DNA from: Maribacter luteus
Lineage (GTDB): Bacteria > Bacteroidota > Bacteroidia > Flavobacteriales > Flavobacteriaceae
NCBI RefSeq assembly: GCF_009674825.1
Contig: NZ_WKJH01000026.1
Location: forward strand, 54,931 to 118,930
DNA length: 64,000 bases
Reading direction: 5' to 3'
Part shown: positions 28,564-38,142 of the stretch, piece by piece
How the letters are laid out: every line of letters begins with the position of its first letter
Position numbering within the stretch: position 1 is the stretch's first letter
Translations under genes and position numbers: made by a program
The notes under the pieces: generated by a model
Seen by the model: only the letters and a program-made list of their open reading frames with translations
What the model was told of the DNA's origin: nothing
Databases searched by the model: none

Positions 28564-30189
28564 ATGAAAAATAGTAGAACATTTTATAAAACCATTTTCT
28601 TGATAATCACGATTCTTATGGTTTCGTGCGAAGAAAAAGAGTATGAATTCGGTGACATTGTTGCACCGACGAACCTGCAGGTAACTGTAGACATACAAGG
28701 ATTGGACACTGATAACCCCTATGGTGACGGGACGGGCAAGGTAAGTTTAACCGCATCCGCTTCCAATGCCATTACTTATAAGTTCATCTATAACGGTAAG
28801 GAAGAAATAGCTCCCTTAGGTGCATTGGATATAAGTTTTTCAACCGTTGGAATCAATACATATGATGTTACCGTACTGGCCTATGGCACTGCAGGAACAA
28901 GTTCAGCGGAAACGATCCAGATAGAAGTTTTGGCAACCTACGAACCACCTGAAGATCTATTGGAGATGCTGTATGGTGATGGTGAAAAAACCTGGAGGAT
29001 AAAAGCGGAATCTGTAGGGCATTTCGGAGTTGGCCCAGCTGACGGAATTTCTGCCGATTGGTGGTCTGCGGGAGCTTATGACAAGGCTGGTCTAGGCGCT
29101 TATGACGATAGGATAACATTTAAATCCGATGGTACGGTAACGTATGTGACCAATGAGACAATTTATGGTCAATCCGGTCCGTTACTTGCAGATTTCGGAA
29201 CTTCTTGGGATGAAAATTCCAACGGGGAATATGAAAACTATCCGGTTTCCGATTTCACTGACACTTGGTCATTAACCGCACCAAACGACCAAGAGACCTT
29301 AACATTCGATGGTAACGGATTCCATGGTTTTTATGTGGGCGGTGACCATAGCTATCAAATAATCTCAAGAACGGATACTGAAATGTTCATCAAAACCATT
29401 GGTAATGATGGTCTTGGTTGGTTCGGAATATTGACTTCGGAAGATGAACCTACAAATGAAGAAACTACCGTTGATGTTACGTATTCCAATTTAATTTGGT
29501 CAGATGAGTTCGATACCGACGGGGAACCGGATTCTGCCAAATGGACCTATGATATTGGAAAAGGCTCCGATGGATGGGGCAATAATGAATCCCAATACTA
29601 CACCAATAGAACCGATAACGTAACCATTTCCGAAGGTACGTTAAAGATTACGGCCAAAAAGGAAAGTTACGAAGGATCGGAATATACCTCCGCTAGAATG
29701 AAAACCCAAGACTTGTTCGAGTTTACCCATGGCAGGGTCGATGTTCGAGCAAAATTACCAGCAGGGGGCGGCACATGGCCTGCGCTTTGGATGTTGGGAG
29801 CCAATTTTGAAACAGTAAGCTGGCCCGCTTGTGGCGAGATAGATATTATGGAGCATGTGGGTAACGAGGAAGGTACCGTTCATGGATCGATCCACAATAC
29901 CTCAAGTTCCGGTGCCACCGTTAATACCGGGGAAGTTACGGTTAGCGATGCTACTTCCGAATTTCATGTTTATTCGGTAAACTGGTCGGAAGATGAGATT
30001 TCATTCTTAGTAGATGATGAGATATTCTATACCTATAGCCCGGATACAAAAGATGGAGACACTTGGCCCTTTGATGCGGACCAGTTTATTATCATGAATG
30101 TTGCCATGGGTGGCAACTTCGGAGGGGCTATAGATGCTTCTTTTACAGAAGCAACAATGGAAGTAGATTATATAAGGGTTTACCAATAA
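28564..30189 (+). CDS. GH16 laminarinase lipoprotein with N-terminal PKD-like and binding domains
   Basis: The 541-residue protein has a lipobox (LMVSCEE), a PKD-like domain (about 30-125), a central ~160-residue domain (about 130-290, KTWRIKAESVGHFGVGP ... WWSAG ... DDRITFKSDGTVTY) of a kind common in Bacteroidota surface glycan-binding proteins, and a C-terminal GH16 domain from about 303. The GH16 catalytic motif is GEIDIMEHVG with nucleophile Glu425, Asp427 and acid/base Glu430; WPALWMLG and YIRVYQ are also typical of laminarinases (GH16_3). It should cut beta-1,3-glucan at the cell surface. It ends the susC-susD gene run, and a terminator follows. Confidence 0.93.
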   Translation: MKNSRTFYKTIFLIITILMVSCEEKEYEFGDIVAPTNLQVTVDIQGLDTDNPYGDGTGKVSLTASASNAITYKFIYNGKEEIAPLGALDISFSTVGINTYDVTVLAYGTAGTSSAETIQIEVLATYEPPEDLLEMLYGDGEKTWRIKAESVGHFGVGPADGISADWWSAGAYDKAGLGAYDDRITFKSDGTVTYVTNETIYGQSGPLLADFGTSWDENSNGEYENYPVSDFTDTWSLTAPNDQETLTFDGNGFHGFYVGGDHSYQIISRTDTEMFIKTIGNDGLGWFGILTSEDEPTNEETTVDVTYSNLIWSDEFDTDGEPDSAKWTYDIGKGSDGWGNNESQYYTNRTDNVTISEGTLKITAKKESYEGSEYTSARMKTQDLFEFTHGRVDVRAKLPAGGGTWPALWMLGANFETVSWPACGEIDIMEHVGNEEGTVHGSIHNTSSSGATVNTGEVTVSDATSEFHVYSVNWSEDEISFLVDDEIFYTYSPDTKDGDTWPFDADQFIIMNVAMGGNFGGAIDASFTEATMEVDYIRVYQ

Positions 30190-30218
30190 TAGTTAGATTG
30201 AGTTTTTGTTTGAGTTTT

Positions 30219-30250
30219 GAAAAAGGTTAGTGTCCAAACTAACCTTTTTC
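30219..30250 (+). terminator. Rho-independent terminator after the GH16 gene
   Basis: A 12-bp perfect stem AAAAAGGTTAGT / ACTAACCTTTTT (30220-30231 and 30238-30249) with a 6-base loop and T-run ends the susC-susD-SGBP-GH16 transcript. It separates the surface module of the locus from the transporter/phosphorylase module. Confidence 0.9.
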
Positions 30251-30604
30251 TTCTAATATTTTTTTAACAAAGCATTGCCAAGATCATTCATTTGGTTTTA
30301 CAGGAAATAATCCTAAATATCAAAACAATGAAAAACTTAAAAAAAAGGTCGTCTATTACACATTGTCATAGAGATCCTACTTTTACCATTGACCAAGGTG
30401 AATCGCACCAATACAAAGAAGAAAAATATAGAATCCGTAACAGTTGAACCCAAGCTAATATATTTATCAATTGAATAAAATTCAGCGAAGATAAATAGAT
30501 AAGAAACAGGCCATTCAAACGGTCTTATTATCCAAATAAAAGTCATAAATTATAGAACATTAAATCCTTTAATAAAGATTAATTAACCACTAAATCACAG
30601 GACC
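30251..30604 (+). other. Intergenic region before the sugar-porter gene, with a 39-codon open frame
   Basis: This 354-base AT-rich stretch presumably carries the promoter of the second half of the locus. It contains one short frame, 30328-30447 (39 residues, MKNLKKRSSITHCHRDPTF at its start), beginning with ATG. It has no recognisable family, signal or membrane segment and may be chance or a remnant. No clean TAnnTTTG box, hairpin or repeat was seen apart from the terminator at its left end. Confidence 0.4.
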
Positions 30605-32146
30605 ATGCAGAAAGTAGATGCAGTACCAAAAACGAACAAATCCTATACCGTTCTTATTAGCTTAATAGTCGCTCTTGGTGGTTTTTTATTGGGGTTCGAT
30701 AGTGCTGTTATCTCTGGGGCGGTAAAGGGTATAACGGTTTATTTTGAAATGACCGATTCCATGCTAGGCTTTGCGGTCGGGTGTGTGATTTTTGGCGCTA
30801 TGGCCGGCAATTTATTGGCTGGGCCTTTGGCGGATCTTTTTGGAAGAAAAAAAATACTCATAATAGTAGCCGCATTTTTTACCATCTCGGCCACTTGGTC
30901 GGCAATGGCCACAGGTTATACTGAATTCATTATTGCACGGATTATAGGCGGTATAGGAATTGGAGGTGCCATTTTGATCGCCCCGATTTATATTGCTGAA
31001 ATTGCCCCTCCAAAATTAAGGGGCAGCTTGGTTTCTTTTAACCAATTGAATATCGTTATCGGTATATCGGTCGCCTATTTTTCCAATTATTTTTTGGTAA
31101 ACCTTGAAGGTGAAAGCTGGCGATGGATGCTGGGCGTTGAGGCCATACCTGCTGCCATTTACTTTCTGTCCCTTTGGGTAGTTCCAAAAAGCCCACGATG
31201 GTTGATTTTAAAATTAAACAATGTAACATCTGCACAAAAAACATTGAGCAAAATCGGTGGCGCAGAATATGCCGAAGTCACCATTTCGGAGATTCAAAGA
31301 GGAATAGCCAAAAAAGAAGAAAAAGGTAAAATATCCGATTTATTCAAAAATAAGTACGCGACCATAATGATCATAGCATTGGGCATCGCATTCTTTCAAC
31401 AAATAACCGGTATCAATGCCATTTTCTATTATGCCCCTACCATATTTGAACAGGCTGGCGGCAGTACCGATTCGTCCTTTCTACAGGCTATAGTGGTAGG
31501 ACTCACAAATTTGGTTTTTACACTTGTAGCTATATGGTTGATCGATAAACTGGGAAGAAAGCCACTATTGTTAATAGGAACATCATTCATGACCATAGCA
31601 CTTTTAATGGCCGCCATGGCCTTTAATAATGCCACTTATAATTTTAACGATGATACGCTTAACAAAATCAGCGACACCGAAATCAAAATTGCTTTGGCCG
31701 ACTTGAACGGAAGTTCCTTTGACAGTCAGGCTGCCCTTTTTTCTGAAATTGAACCAAAGTTGAACCAAGAACAGTTCTTGGACTTTAAGCGTAATCAGAT
31801 TACCAATTTCATCCAAATCAACGCCACGTTGGTATTAATGGCAATACTGCTTTATGTAGCTTCATTCGCTATTTCACTCGGGCCTGTCATGTGGGCATTG
31901 ATATCCGAGATTTTCCCGAGTAGGATCAAAGGTATAGCCATATCGGTAGTTGGCTTTTTTAATTCATTGGTAAGTTTTTCGGTAACCCAGGTTTTTCCTT
32001 GGGAGTTATCAAACCTTGGGCCAACAATGACATTTGCCATCTATGCCCTACTCTCTTTTTGCGCCATTCTCTTTGTCTACAAATTTGTTATTGAGACCAA
32101 GGGCAGAACATTGGAAGAAGTTGAAGAATTATTGACACGAAAATAG
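30605..32146 (+). CDS. Sugar-porter family MFS transporter
   Basis: The 513-residue inner-membrane protein has twelve predicted membrane segments and the sugar-porter signatures: LFGRKKI after TM2, PKSPRWL after TM6, FFQQITGINAIFYYAPTIF in TM7, DKLGRKPLL after TM8 and ETKGRTLEEVEELL at the C terminus. It should import a hexose or short glucoside by proton symport. Between TM9 and TM10 there is a hydrophilic insertion of about 65 residues (roughly 342-405, NNATYNFNDDTLNKISD onward) not found in XylE-type carriers. It opens the second transcription unit of the locus, ahead of the phosphorylase. Confidence 0.93.
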   Translation: MQKVDAVPKTNKSYTVLISLIVALGGFLLGFDSAVISGAVKGITVYFEMTDSMLGFAVGCVIFGAMAGNLLAGPLADLFGRKKILIIVAAFFTISATWSAMATGYTEFIIARIIGGIGIGGAILIAPIYIAEIAPPKLRGSLVSFNQLNIVIGISVAYFSNYFLVNLEGESWRWMLGVEAIPAAIYFLSLWVVPKSPRWLILKLNNVTSAQKTLSKIGGAEYAEVTISEIQRGIAKKEEKGKISDLFKNKYATIMIIALGIAFFQQITGINAIFYYAPTIFEQAGGSTDSSFLQAIVVGLTNLVFTLVAIWLIDKLGRKPLLLIGTSFMTIALLMAAMAFNNATYNFNDDTLNKISDTEIKIALADLNGSSFDSQAALFSEIEPKLNQEQFLDFKRNQITNFIQINATLVLMAILLYVASFAISLGPVMWALISEIFPSRIKGIAISVVGFFNSLVSFSVTQVFPWELSNLGPTMTFAIYALLSFCAILFVYKFVIETKGRTLEEVEELLTRK

Positions 32147-32267
32147 AACTAACGGTAGCTATAGAAGATCTACCTTAAAATTGAGCAAAAAATAAAAACA
32201 AACCCTTTCCATTTTTTTGAAGGGGCCTTTAACATAGAATATCGACGATAAAATAAAAGTAAACCAC

Positions 32268-35200
32268 ATGTATTTAGGAAAAAACATTGCTTCCTTTGAA
32301 GCCGATAAAATAAAAGGGGAACTGGTGAATTTTGATAACGAAAGTTATTACAAAATTTCAAATAGTGACAGCATGAGACCTTTCTTCATGAGCATTGTGA
32401 GCGATTCAAACCATTGGATGTTCATTTCGAGCAATGGAGGTTTAACCGCAGGAAGAAAAAACAGTGAATCATCACTTTTTCCATATTATACCGATGATAA
32501 AATTACCGAATCTGCCGATATCACGGGTAGTAAAACCATTCTCCAAGTACATACGGATGATAAAACCTTTTTATGGGAACCCTTTTCCGATAGGTATACA
32601 GGCATATACAAGACCCAAAGAAACCTGTATAAAAATGCATATGGCAATAAAGTTGTTTTTGAGGAAATCAATGAAGATCTGGGACTTACTTTTAGGTACC
32701 AATGGTGTTCCAGTGATAAATTTGGATTTGTAAGGAAATCAACGCTGATCAACAATACCGATTCAGTGAAGAACGTAACCATTTTGGACGGTATCCAAAA
32801 CATTCTTCCCTATGGTGTTTCATCCGAATTACAGAATAGGCAAAGTAACTTGGTAGATGCCTATAAAAGAAATGAACTTGATACCGAAGTCGGTATTGGC
32901 ATCTATGGACTAAGTGCCATTATTGTGGACAAGGCCGAACCAAGTGAGGCATTGAAAGCATCCATTGCATGGTCTACAGGGATTAAAAATGCAAAACACT
33001 TGGTTTCTTCCAAACAGCTTGATGCTTTCCGTAAAGGAAAAGCCATAAAACAAGAAGAAGATATAAAGGCCGAAAAAGGAGCCTATTTTATCTGTGCTGA
33101 TATTTCCTTGCAGTCAAAAGAATTGAAGAACTGGATGATTATTGCCGACGTTAACCAAACGATGGTAACGATCAACAAGGTCTCCGAATTATTGAAGAAG
33201 GAGAATAATTTGGCCGTATTGATTCAAGAAGATATAGAATTGGGATCTAAGCTTTTGGTAGAGCTGAACGGAGCTGCAGACGGTTTACAAATGACAGCGG
33301 ATACTCTGAGGAATACAAGGCATTTTTCCAATACCCTTTTCAACATCATGCGAGGGGGTATTTTTGATGATAATTATGAAATTGAGAAAAATGATTTCAT
33401 CAAATACCTCAAAAAAGCGAACATATTGGTTTTCAATAATAAAGAAAAGGAATTGGCCGGCCTTTCGGAAAAATTTGCACTCAATGATCTAAAAGACCTT
33501 TCGATCAAAGATGGTGACACTGATTTTATTAGACTGGCTTTTGAATACATGCCGTTGAAATTCAGCAGAAGGCACGGAGATCCCAGTAGACCTTGGAACA
33601 AATTTTCAATCAACACAAGAAATGAAGATGGTTCCAAAATATTGGATTATGAAGGAAACTGGCGCGATATTTTCCAAAACTGGGAAGCCTTGGCACATTC
33701 GTATCCCGAGTTTATCGAGAACATGATCCATAAGTTCCTGAACGCAACAACCTTCGATGGTTACAACCCTTACCGTGTAACCAAAGACGGGTTTGATTGG
33801 GAAACCATAGAACCGGACGATCCTTGGTCCTATATTGGTTATTGGGGTGATCACCAGATCATCTACCTTTTAAAGTTCCTGGAATTCATAGAACGCTATT
33901 ATCCCAAGAGATTGGCCTCATATTTTAACCAAGAGATTTTCGTTTACGCCAATGTACCGTATAAAATAAAAAGCTATGAAGATATCCTGGCCAATCCTAA
34001 GGATACAATCGTTTTCGATGATGGTCTAGACGCTGAAATAAATCAAAAAAGAAATGAATTAGGTGCAGATGGAGCGCTGTTAAGCGATAAAAACGCATTG
34101 ATTTACAAGGCCAACCTGACTGAAAAACTCTTGGCAACCCTATTGGCCAAGATTTCCAACTTCATCCCTGAAGGTGGTATTTGGATGAACACCCAAAGAC
34201 CAGAATGGAACGATGCGAACAATGCCCTAGTAGGCAATGGTGTATCAATGGTTACCCTGTATTATTTAAGAAGGTTCCTCGATTTCTTTGAAGGAGTAAT
34301 AGAAAATATGCCCCATGCAGATAGTGAAATATCCAAGGAACTTTCTGTGTTCTTCAATAAGGTAGTAGGCACTTTCGATAGCAATGCCCATATACTTACC
34401 GGAAAAGTTTCCGATAAAGACCGTAAAACAGTGTTAGACGGACTGGGAAATGCAGGTAGCGACTATAGGAGCACCATTTATGGAAATGGTTTTGAGGGCA
34501 ATAAGGAGCGCATTACAAAAAATGAACTGTTGCACTTCCTACAAGTTTCCAAAAAGTACTTGGACCATAGTATAAGGGCCAACAAAAGGGACGACAAATT
34601 GTATCATGCCTATAATTTAATGACCGTTGAAAATGATTCGGAAGTATCCATCTCTTACCTTTCCGAAATGCTGGAAGGGCAGGTAGCCGTTTTAAGTTCC
34701 GGTTATATCGTTGGTGAAGATGCTCTTGAACTATTGGACGCCTTAAAAAACAGTGCCTTATTCAGACCTGATCAATACAGCTATATACTTTATCCGAACA
34801 AGGAACTTCCCCGTTTCTATGATAAAAACAACATTCCATCCGAGAAAATCGGGAACTCAAGTTTGATAAAACAACTGATCAAAGACGGCAATACTCAAAT
34901 CGTTGAAAAAGATGGTTTGGGAAATTACCATTTCAACGGAAATTTCAACAATGCAGGTAGTCTTAAAAAGGCATTGGCAAATTTACCGGAACAATATGGC
35001 TCCTATGTTGAAAAAGACACCCCATTGCTATTGGATACTTTTGAAGAAGTATTCAACCATAAGGCCTTTACCGGTAGATCGGGAACCTTCTTCGGGTATG
35101 AAGGTTTGGGTTCAATTTATTGGCACATGGTCTCAAAATTGTTGTTGGCGGTACAGGAAATCTGTATAAGAGCAGTTGCCGACAAGGAAGATGAATCGAT

Positions 35201-35708
35201 TATCGGACGTTTACTTGATCATTATTATGAAATAGAAGCAGGTATAGGTATTCATAAATCCCCTGAACTCTATGGCGCGTTCCCAACTGATCCCTATTCA
35301 CATACACCGGCAGGAAAAGGCGCACAGCAACCAGGAATGACAGGACAGGTAAAAGAAGATATACTAAGTAGATTTGGGGAACTTGGTGTTTATGTCAATG
35401 ACGGAAAAATCTTCTTCAACCCCCGTTTGCTTCGGGTCGAGGAGTTTTTAAAGGCATCAAAAGTCTTTAGTTATTATGATATAAACAATGAAGTTGAAAA
35501 AATACAACTTGAAGAAGGATCACTGGCCTTTACCTATTGTCAAATCCCGATAATCTACAAATTGTCCGAAAAAGAAGGATTGAACATACATTTCAGCGAA
35601 GGTTCAATTCTCGAATTAAACGGGCGAAACCTTGATGCTCCGACCAGTAAAATGGTTTTTGAACGTACCGGTGAAATAAAACAAATCGTCGTAACCCTAA
35701 AAAAATAA
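32268..35708 (+). CDS. Beta-1,3-glucan phosphorylase, GH149/GH161/GH94-type
   Basis: The 1146-residue protein has no signal peptide, so it is cytoplasmic. The N-terminal beta-sandwich and the central (alpha/alpha)6 part resemble inverting phosphorylases of the GH94-like clan: RHGDPSRPWNKFSIN, WRDIFQNWEALAHSYPEF, DDPWSYIGYWGDHQIIY and TQRPEWNDANNALVGNG, with Asp649 in the position of the catalytic acid. Length near 1100 residues favours GH149 or GH161, which phosphorolyse beta-1,3-oligoglucans to glucose-1-phosphate, over the ~800-residue GH94 cellobiose phosphorylases. A laminarin-type locus supports that reading. The family number and substrate are inference; assay or profile search would decide. 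The GH17 gene follows after 5 bases. Confidence 0.8.
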   Translation: MYLGKNIASFEADKIKGELVNFDNESYYKISNSDSMRPFFMSIVSDSNHWMFISSNGGLTAGRKNSESSLFPYYTDDKITESADITGSKTILQVHTDDKTFLWEPFSDRYTGIYKTQRNLYKNAYGNKVVFEEINEDLGLTFRYQWCSSDKFGFVRKSTLINNTDSVKNVTILDGIQNILPYGVSSELQNRQSNLVDAYKRNELDTEVGIGIYGLSAIIVDKAEPSEALKASIAWSTGIKNAKHLVSSKQLDAFRKGKAIKQEEDIKAEKGAYFICADISLQSKELKNWMIIADVNQTMVTINKVSELLKKENNLAVLIQEDIELGSKLLVELNGAADGLQMTADTLRNTRHFSNTLFNIMRGGIFDDNYEIEKNDFIKYLKKANILVFNNKEKELAGLSEKFALNDLKDLSIKDGDTDFIRLAFEYMPLKFSRRHGDPSRPWNKFSINTRNEDGSKILDYEGNWRDIFQNWEALAHSYPEFIENMIHKFLNATTFDGYNPYRVTKDGFDWETIEPDDPWSYIGYWGDHQIIYLLKFLEFIERYYPKRLASYFNQEIFVYANVPYKIKSYEDILANPKDTIVFDDGLDAEINQKRNELGADGALLSDKNALIYKANLTEKLLATLLAKISNFIPEGGIWMNTQRPEWNDANNALVGNGVSMVTLYYLRRFLDFFEGVIENMPHADSEISKELSVFFNKVVGTFDSNAHILTGKVSDKDRKTVLDGLGNAGSDYRSTIYGNGFEGNKERITKNELLHFLQVSKKYLDHSIRANKRDDKLYHAYNLMTVENDSEVSISYLSEMLEGQVAVLSSGYIVGEDALELLDALKNSALFRPDQYSYILYPNKELPRFYDKNNIPSEKIGNSSLIKQLIKDGNTQIVEKDGLGNYHFNGNFNNAGSLKKALANLPEQYGSYVEKDTPLLLDTFEEVFNHKAFTGRSGTFFGYEGLGSIYWHMVSKLLLAVQEICIRAVADKEDESIIGRLLDHYYEIEAGIGIHKSPELYGAFPTDPYSHTPAGKGAQQPGMTGQVKEDILSRFGELGVYVNDGKIFFNPRLLRVEEFLKASKVFSYYDINNEVEKIQLEEGSLAFTYCQIPIIYKLSEKEGLNIHFSEGSILELNGRNLDAPTSKMVFERTGEIKQIVVTLKK

Positions 35709-35713
35709 AAGCG

Positions 35714-37009
35714 ATGAAAGAATATTTTAGATTCTGCTTTATGATGCTTTTGGTGCTAATGGCTTTTTCATGTAAGGAGAATGCCAAGCAAACACCGAAT
35801 ATCAAAACAGTGAAAGAGACCGCAAGTAAAAATGCAAAAGATATTCTCGGAAATCCGGAATACTTGGCCATATCCTATGGTGGATACAGGCATGTAGATC
35901 ACGATATTGAGCCCACTTTGGATGAACTCAAAGAAGACATGAAGCTTTTGTCTGCCATGGGCATAAAAATCGTGCGCACCTACAAAGTGCACTTACCACA
36001 GGCAGCCAATTTATTGAAGGCCATTAGTGAATTGAAGCAAAAAGACCCAAGTTTTGAAATGTATGTTATGCTAGGCGCCTGGATCGATTGTAAAAATGCA
36101 TGGACAGATCAAGAACCTGACCACAATGAGGAAAGCAAAGCCAATACTTGGCAGATTGAAGAAGCCGTTAGGTTGGCGAACGAATATCCCGATATCGTTA
36201 AGATAATCGCGGTAGGGAACGAAGCCATGGTCAAATGGGCGGCCAGTTATTATGTGCAACCTGCCGTGATCTTGAAATGGGTTACCCACCTTCAAAATCT
36301 AAAAAAAGAAGGTAAGTTACCCAAAAATCTATGGATTACCAGTTCGGACGATTTTTCCTCATGGGGCGGCGGCGGCTCAGAATACCACACAAAAGACCTT
36401 GAAAAATTGATCGGTGCGGTCGATTATATATCCATGCACACCTACCCCTATCACAATACCCATTATAATCCAGCTTTTTGGGGCGTACCGGAAAATGAAG
36501 AAAGCCTAACGGATATTGAAAAAATAGATGCGGCCATGCTACGTGCCCTACAGTTCGCAAAATCACAATACGATAGTGTTTCTGGATATATGAAAAGTTT
36601 GGGCGTGCAAAAACCCATTCATATCGGTGAAACCGGATGGGCTACGATGTCTGACGGATTCTATGGTCCTAGCGGTTCCAGGGCTACCGATGAATACAAA
36701 CAAGGCTTGTATTATAAACATATGCGGGATTGGACCAACGCCAATGGTATTTCATGCTTTTATTTTGAAGGTTTTGATGAACAATGGAAAGATGCCGAAA
36801 ATCCCATGGGATCGGAAAACCATTTCGGATTGATCAATTTAAAGAGTGAAGCAAAATTCCCCATATGGAATTTGGTTGATGCAGGTGTCTTTAATGGATT
36901 GACGCGAGACGGACGGCCAATAACAAAAACCTATAACGGCGATAAAGACGCCCTCATGAATGATGTTATGGTACCACCATTGGCCCGTGAAATCACAAAA
37001 CCTGAATAA
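35714..37009 (+). CDS. GH17 beta-1,3-glucanase/glucanosyltransferase lipoprotein
   Basis: The 431-residue protein has a lipobox (LMAFSCKE, Cys near residue 20) and a GH17-type TIM barrel. The proposed acid/base is Glu170 in AVGNEAMV and the nucleophile Glu306 in HIGETGWAT, with DYISMHTYPY between them, all hallmark GH17 segments. GH17 enzymes of marine Bacteroidota cleave the beta-1,3 backbone of laminarin fragments, often in the periplasm. It is 5 bases after the phosphorylase gene and is followed by two more glycosidase lipoproteins. It belongs to a different GH17 subtype from the decayed remnant at 41112-41468. Confidence 0.88.
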   Translation: MKEYFRFCFMMLLVLMAFSCKENAKQTPNIKTVKETASKNAKDILGNPEYLAISYGGYRHVDHDIEPTLDELKEDMKLLSAMGIKIVRTYKVHLPQAANLLKAISELKQKDPSFEMYVMLGAWIDCKNAWTDQEPDHNEESKANTWQIEEAVRLANEYPDIVKIIAVGNEAMVKWAASYYVQPAVILKWVTHLQNLKKEGKLPKNLWITSSDDFSSWGGGGSEYHTKDLEKLIGAVDYISMHTYPYHNTHYNPAFWGVPENEESLTDIEKIDAAMLRALQFAKSQYDSVSGYMKSLGVQKPIHIGETGWATMSDGFYGPSGSRATDEYKQGLYYKHMRDWTNANGISCFYFEGFDEQWKDAENPMGSENHFGLINLKSEAKFPIWNLVDAGVFNGLTRDGRPITKTYNGDKDALMNDVMVPPLAREITKPE

Positions 37010-37068
37010 CGCAACGACATTAAACCAATAATATACCATTAAAAGGGCAATTCAATAAAAAGTGGATT

Positions 37069-38109
37069 ATGAGTAAAACATATTCATCCAATTATCTAAA
37101 TGGCATTTTTATGCTCCTGATAATTTTTCTTGGCTCATGTTCCAGTGTCCCTAAAACTGAAAAAGTAACTGTTTCCGGGAGACAGATATTAGTAAATGGA
37201 TCCCCATATTTAATTAAAGGAATCTGTTATCACCCTGTACCTAAAGGAAGTGAAAAAAGGGACCTTGGCAATTTAACCCAGGATATTGCCATAATGGAAG
37301 AAGCCGGTATTAATACAATAAGGATTTATGAGCCCATAGATGATGTCGTTGTGCTTGACCAATTAAAAACAGCTGGCATTAAAGTCATCATTGGTTTCGG
37401 GTATAACCAAAAGGGATTTTATGATATACGCTCCGGGTCTTTCATCGATTATGTAAATAAATATAAAGATCACGATGCCATATTATTCTGGGAGTTGGGA
37501 AATGAATACAACTACCACCCCGAATGGTTTAATGGTGATGTCAAGAACTGGTATTACGCAATGGACAATGCTGCCGAGCTTATCCATAAAAACGACCTTT
37601 CACATCCGGTTGCTACCGCCCATGGCGAATTACCCGATTCCTTAGCGTTGTCCCTATCTAAAAACATCGATGTTTGGGGTATGAACGTCTATCGTTTTGA
37701 TGATCCCTCAGCTATTTTTTCCGAATGGAGTGCAATTAGCCCAAAACCCATGTATTTGTCCGAAGCTGGTGGGGACAGCTATATGACCATCACAAAAGAT
37801 GGATATGAAGCGGGCAACAACCAAAAAGCACAGGCCGATGCCAATACGAGCATTTTAAACGCGGTCTTTAACAACACCGATATATGCTCAGGCGTAACCC
37901 TGTTCTCCTTTACGGATGGATGGTGGAAAGCAGGAAATCCGGAAACCCAAGATCCAGGTGGCTGGGCTCCGAATAGTACCGGCGTGCCCTATGACGGCAC
38001 TCCCAATGAGGAATTTTGGGGTATGGTCGATATTGACAGGAAGAAAAAAGAAACCTTTTACGAAATAAAGAAAATCTATACGGGCCTAACCCACCCTAAA
38101 CGAAAATAA
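37069..38109 (+). CDS. Clan GH-A glycoside hydrolase-like lipoprotein, family not assigned
   Basis: The 346-residue protein has a lipobox (IFLGSCSS) and then a single TIM-barrel domain beginning VSGRQILVNGSPYLIKGICYHP, like the barrel of GH2 or GH72 enzymes but without their extra domains. Candidate catalytic residues are Glu146 in FWELGNEYNYHP and Glu232 in MYLSEAGGDSY. Other conserved-looking parts are INTIRIYEPIDD and SGVTLFSFTDGWWK. The order of motifs supports a retaining clan GH-A glucanase or transglucosylase. It lies between GH17 and GH30 in the laminarin-type locus, so a beta-glucan substrate is likely but unproven. Confidence 0.72.
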   Translation: MSKTYSSNYLNGIFMLLIIFLGSCSSVPKTEKVTVSGRQILVNGSPYLIKGICYHPVPKGSEKRDLGNLTQDIAIMEEAGINTIRIYEPIDDVVVLDQLKTAGIKVIIGFGYNQKGFYDIRSGSFIDYVNKYKDHDAILFWELGNEYNYHPEWFNGDVKNWYYAMDNAAELIHKNDLSHPVATAHGELPDSLALSLSKNIDVWGMNVYRFDDPSAIFSEWSAISPKPMYLSEAGGDSYMTITKDGYEAGNNQKAQADANTSILNAVFNNTDICSGVTLFSFTDGWWKAGNPETQDPGGWAPNSTGVPYDGTPNEEFWGMVDIDRKKKETFYEIKKIYTGLTHPKRK

Positions 38110-38142
38110 CAATTTTCATTGATAAATTATAAGTGCTTCACG

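Noticed and set aside
32200..32230. CCCTT/AAGGG hairpin between the MFS and phosphorylase genes
   Set aside because: Only a 5-bp stem with no T-run after it; chance pairing is likely.
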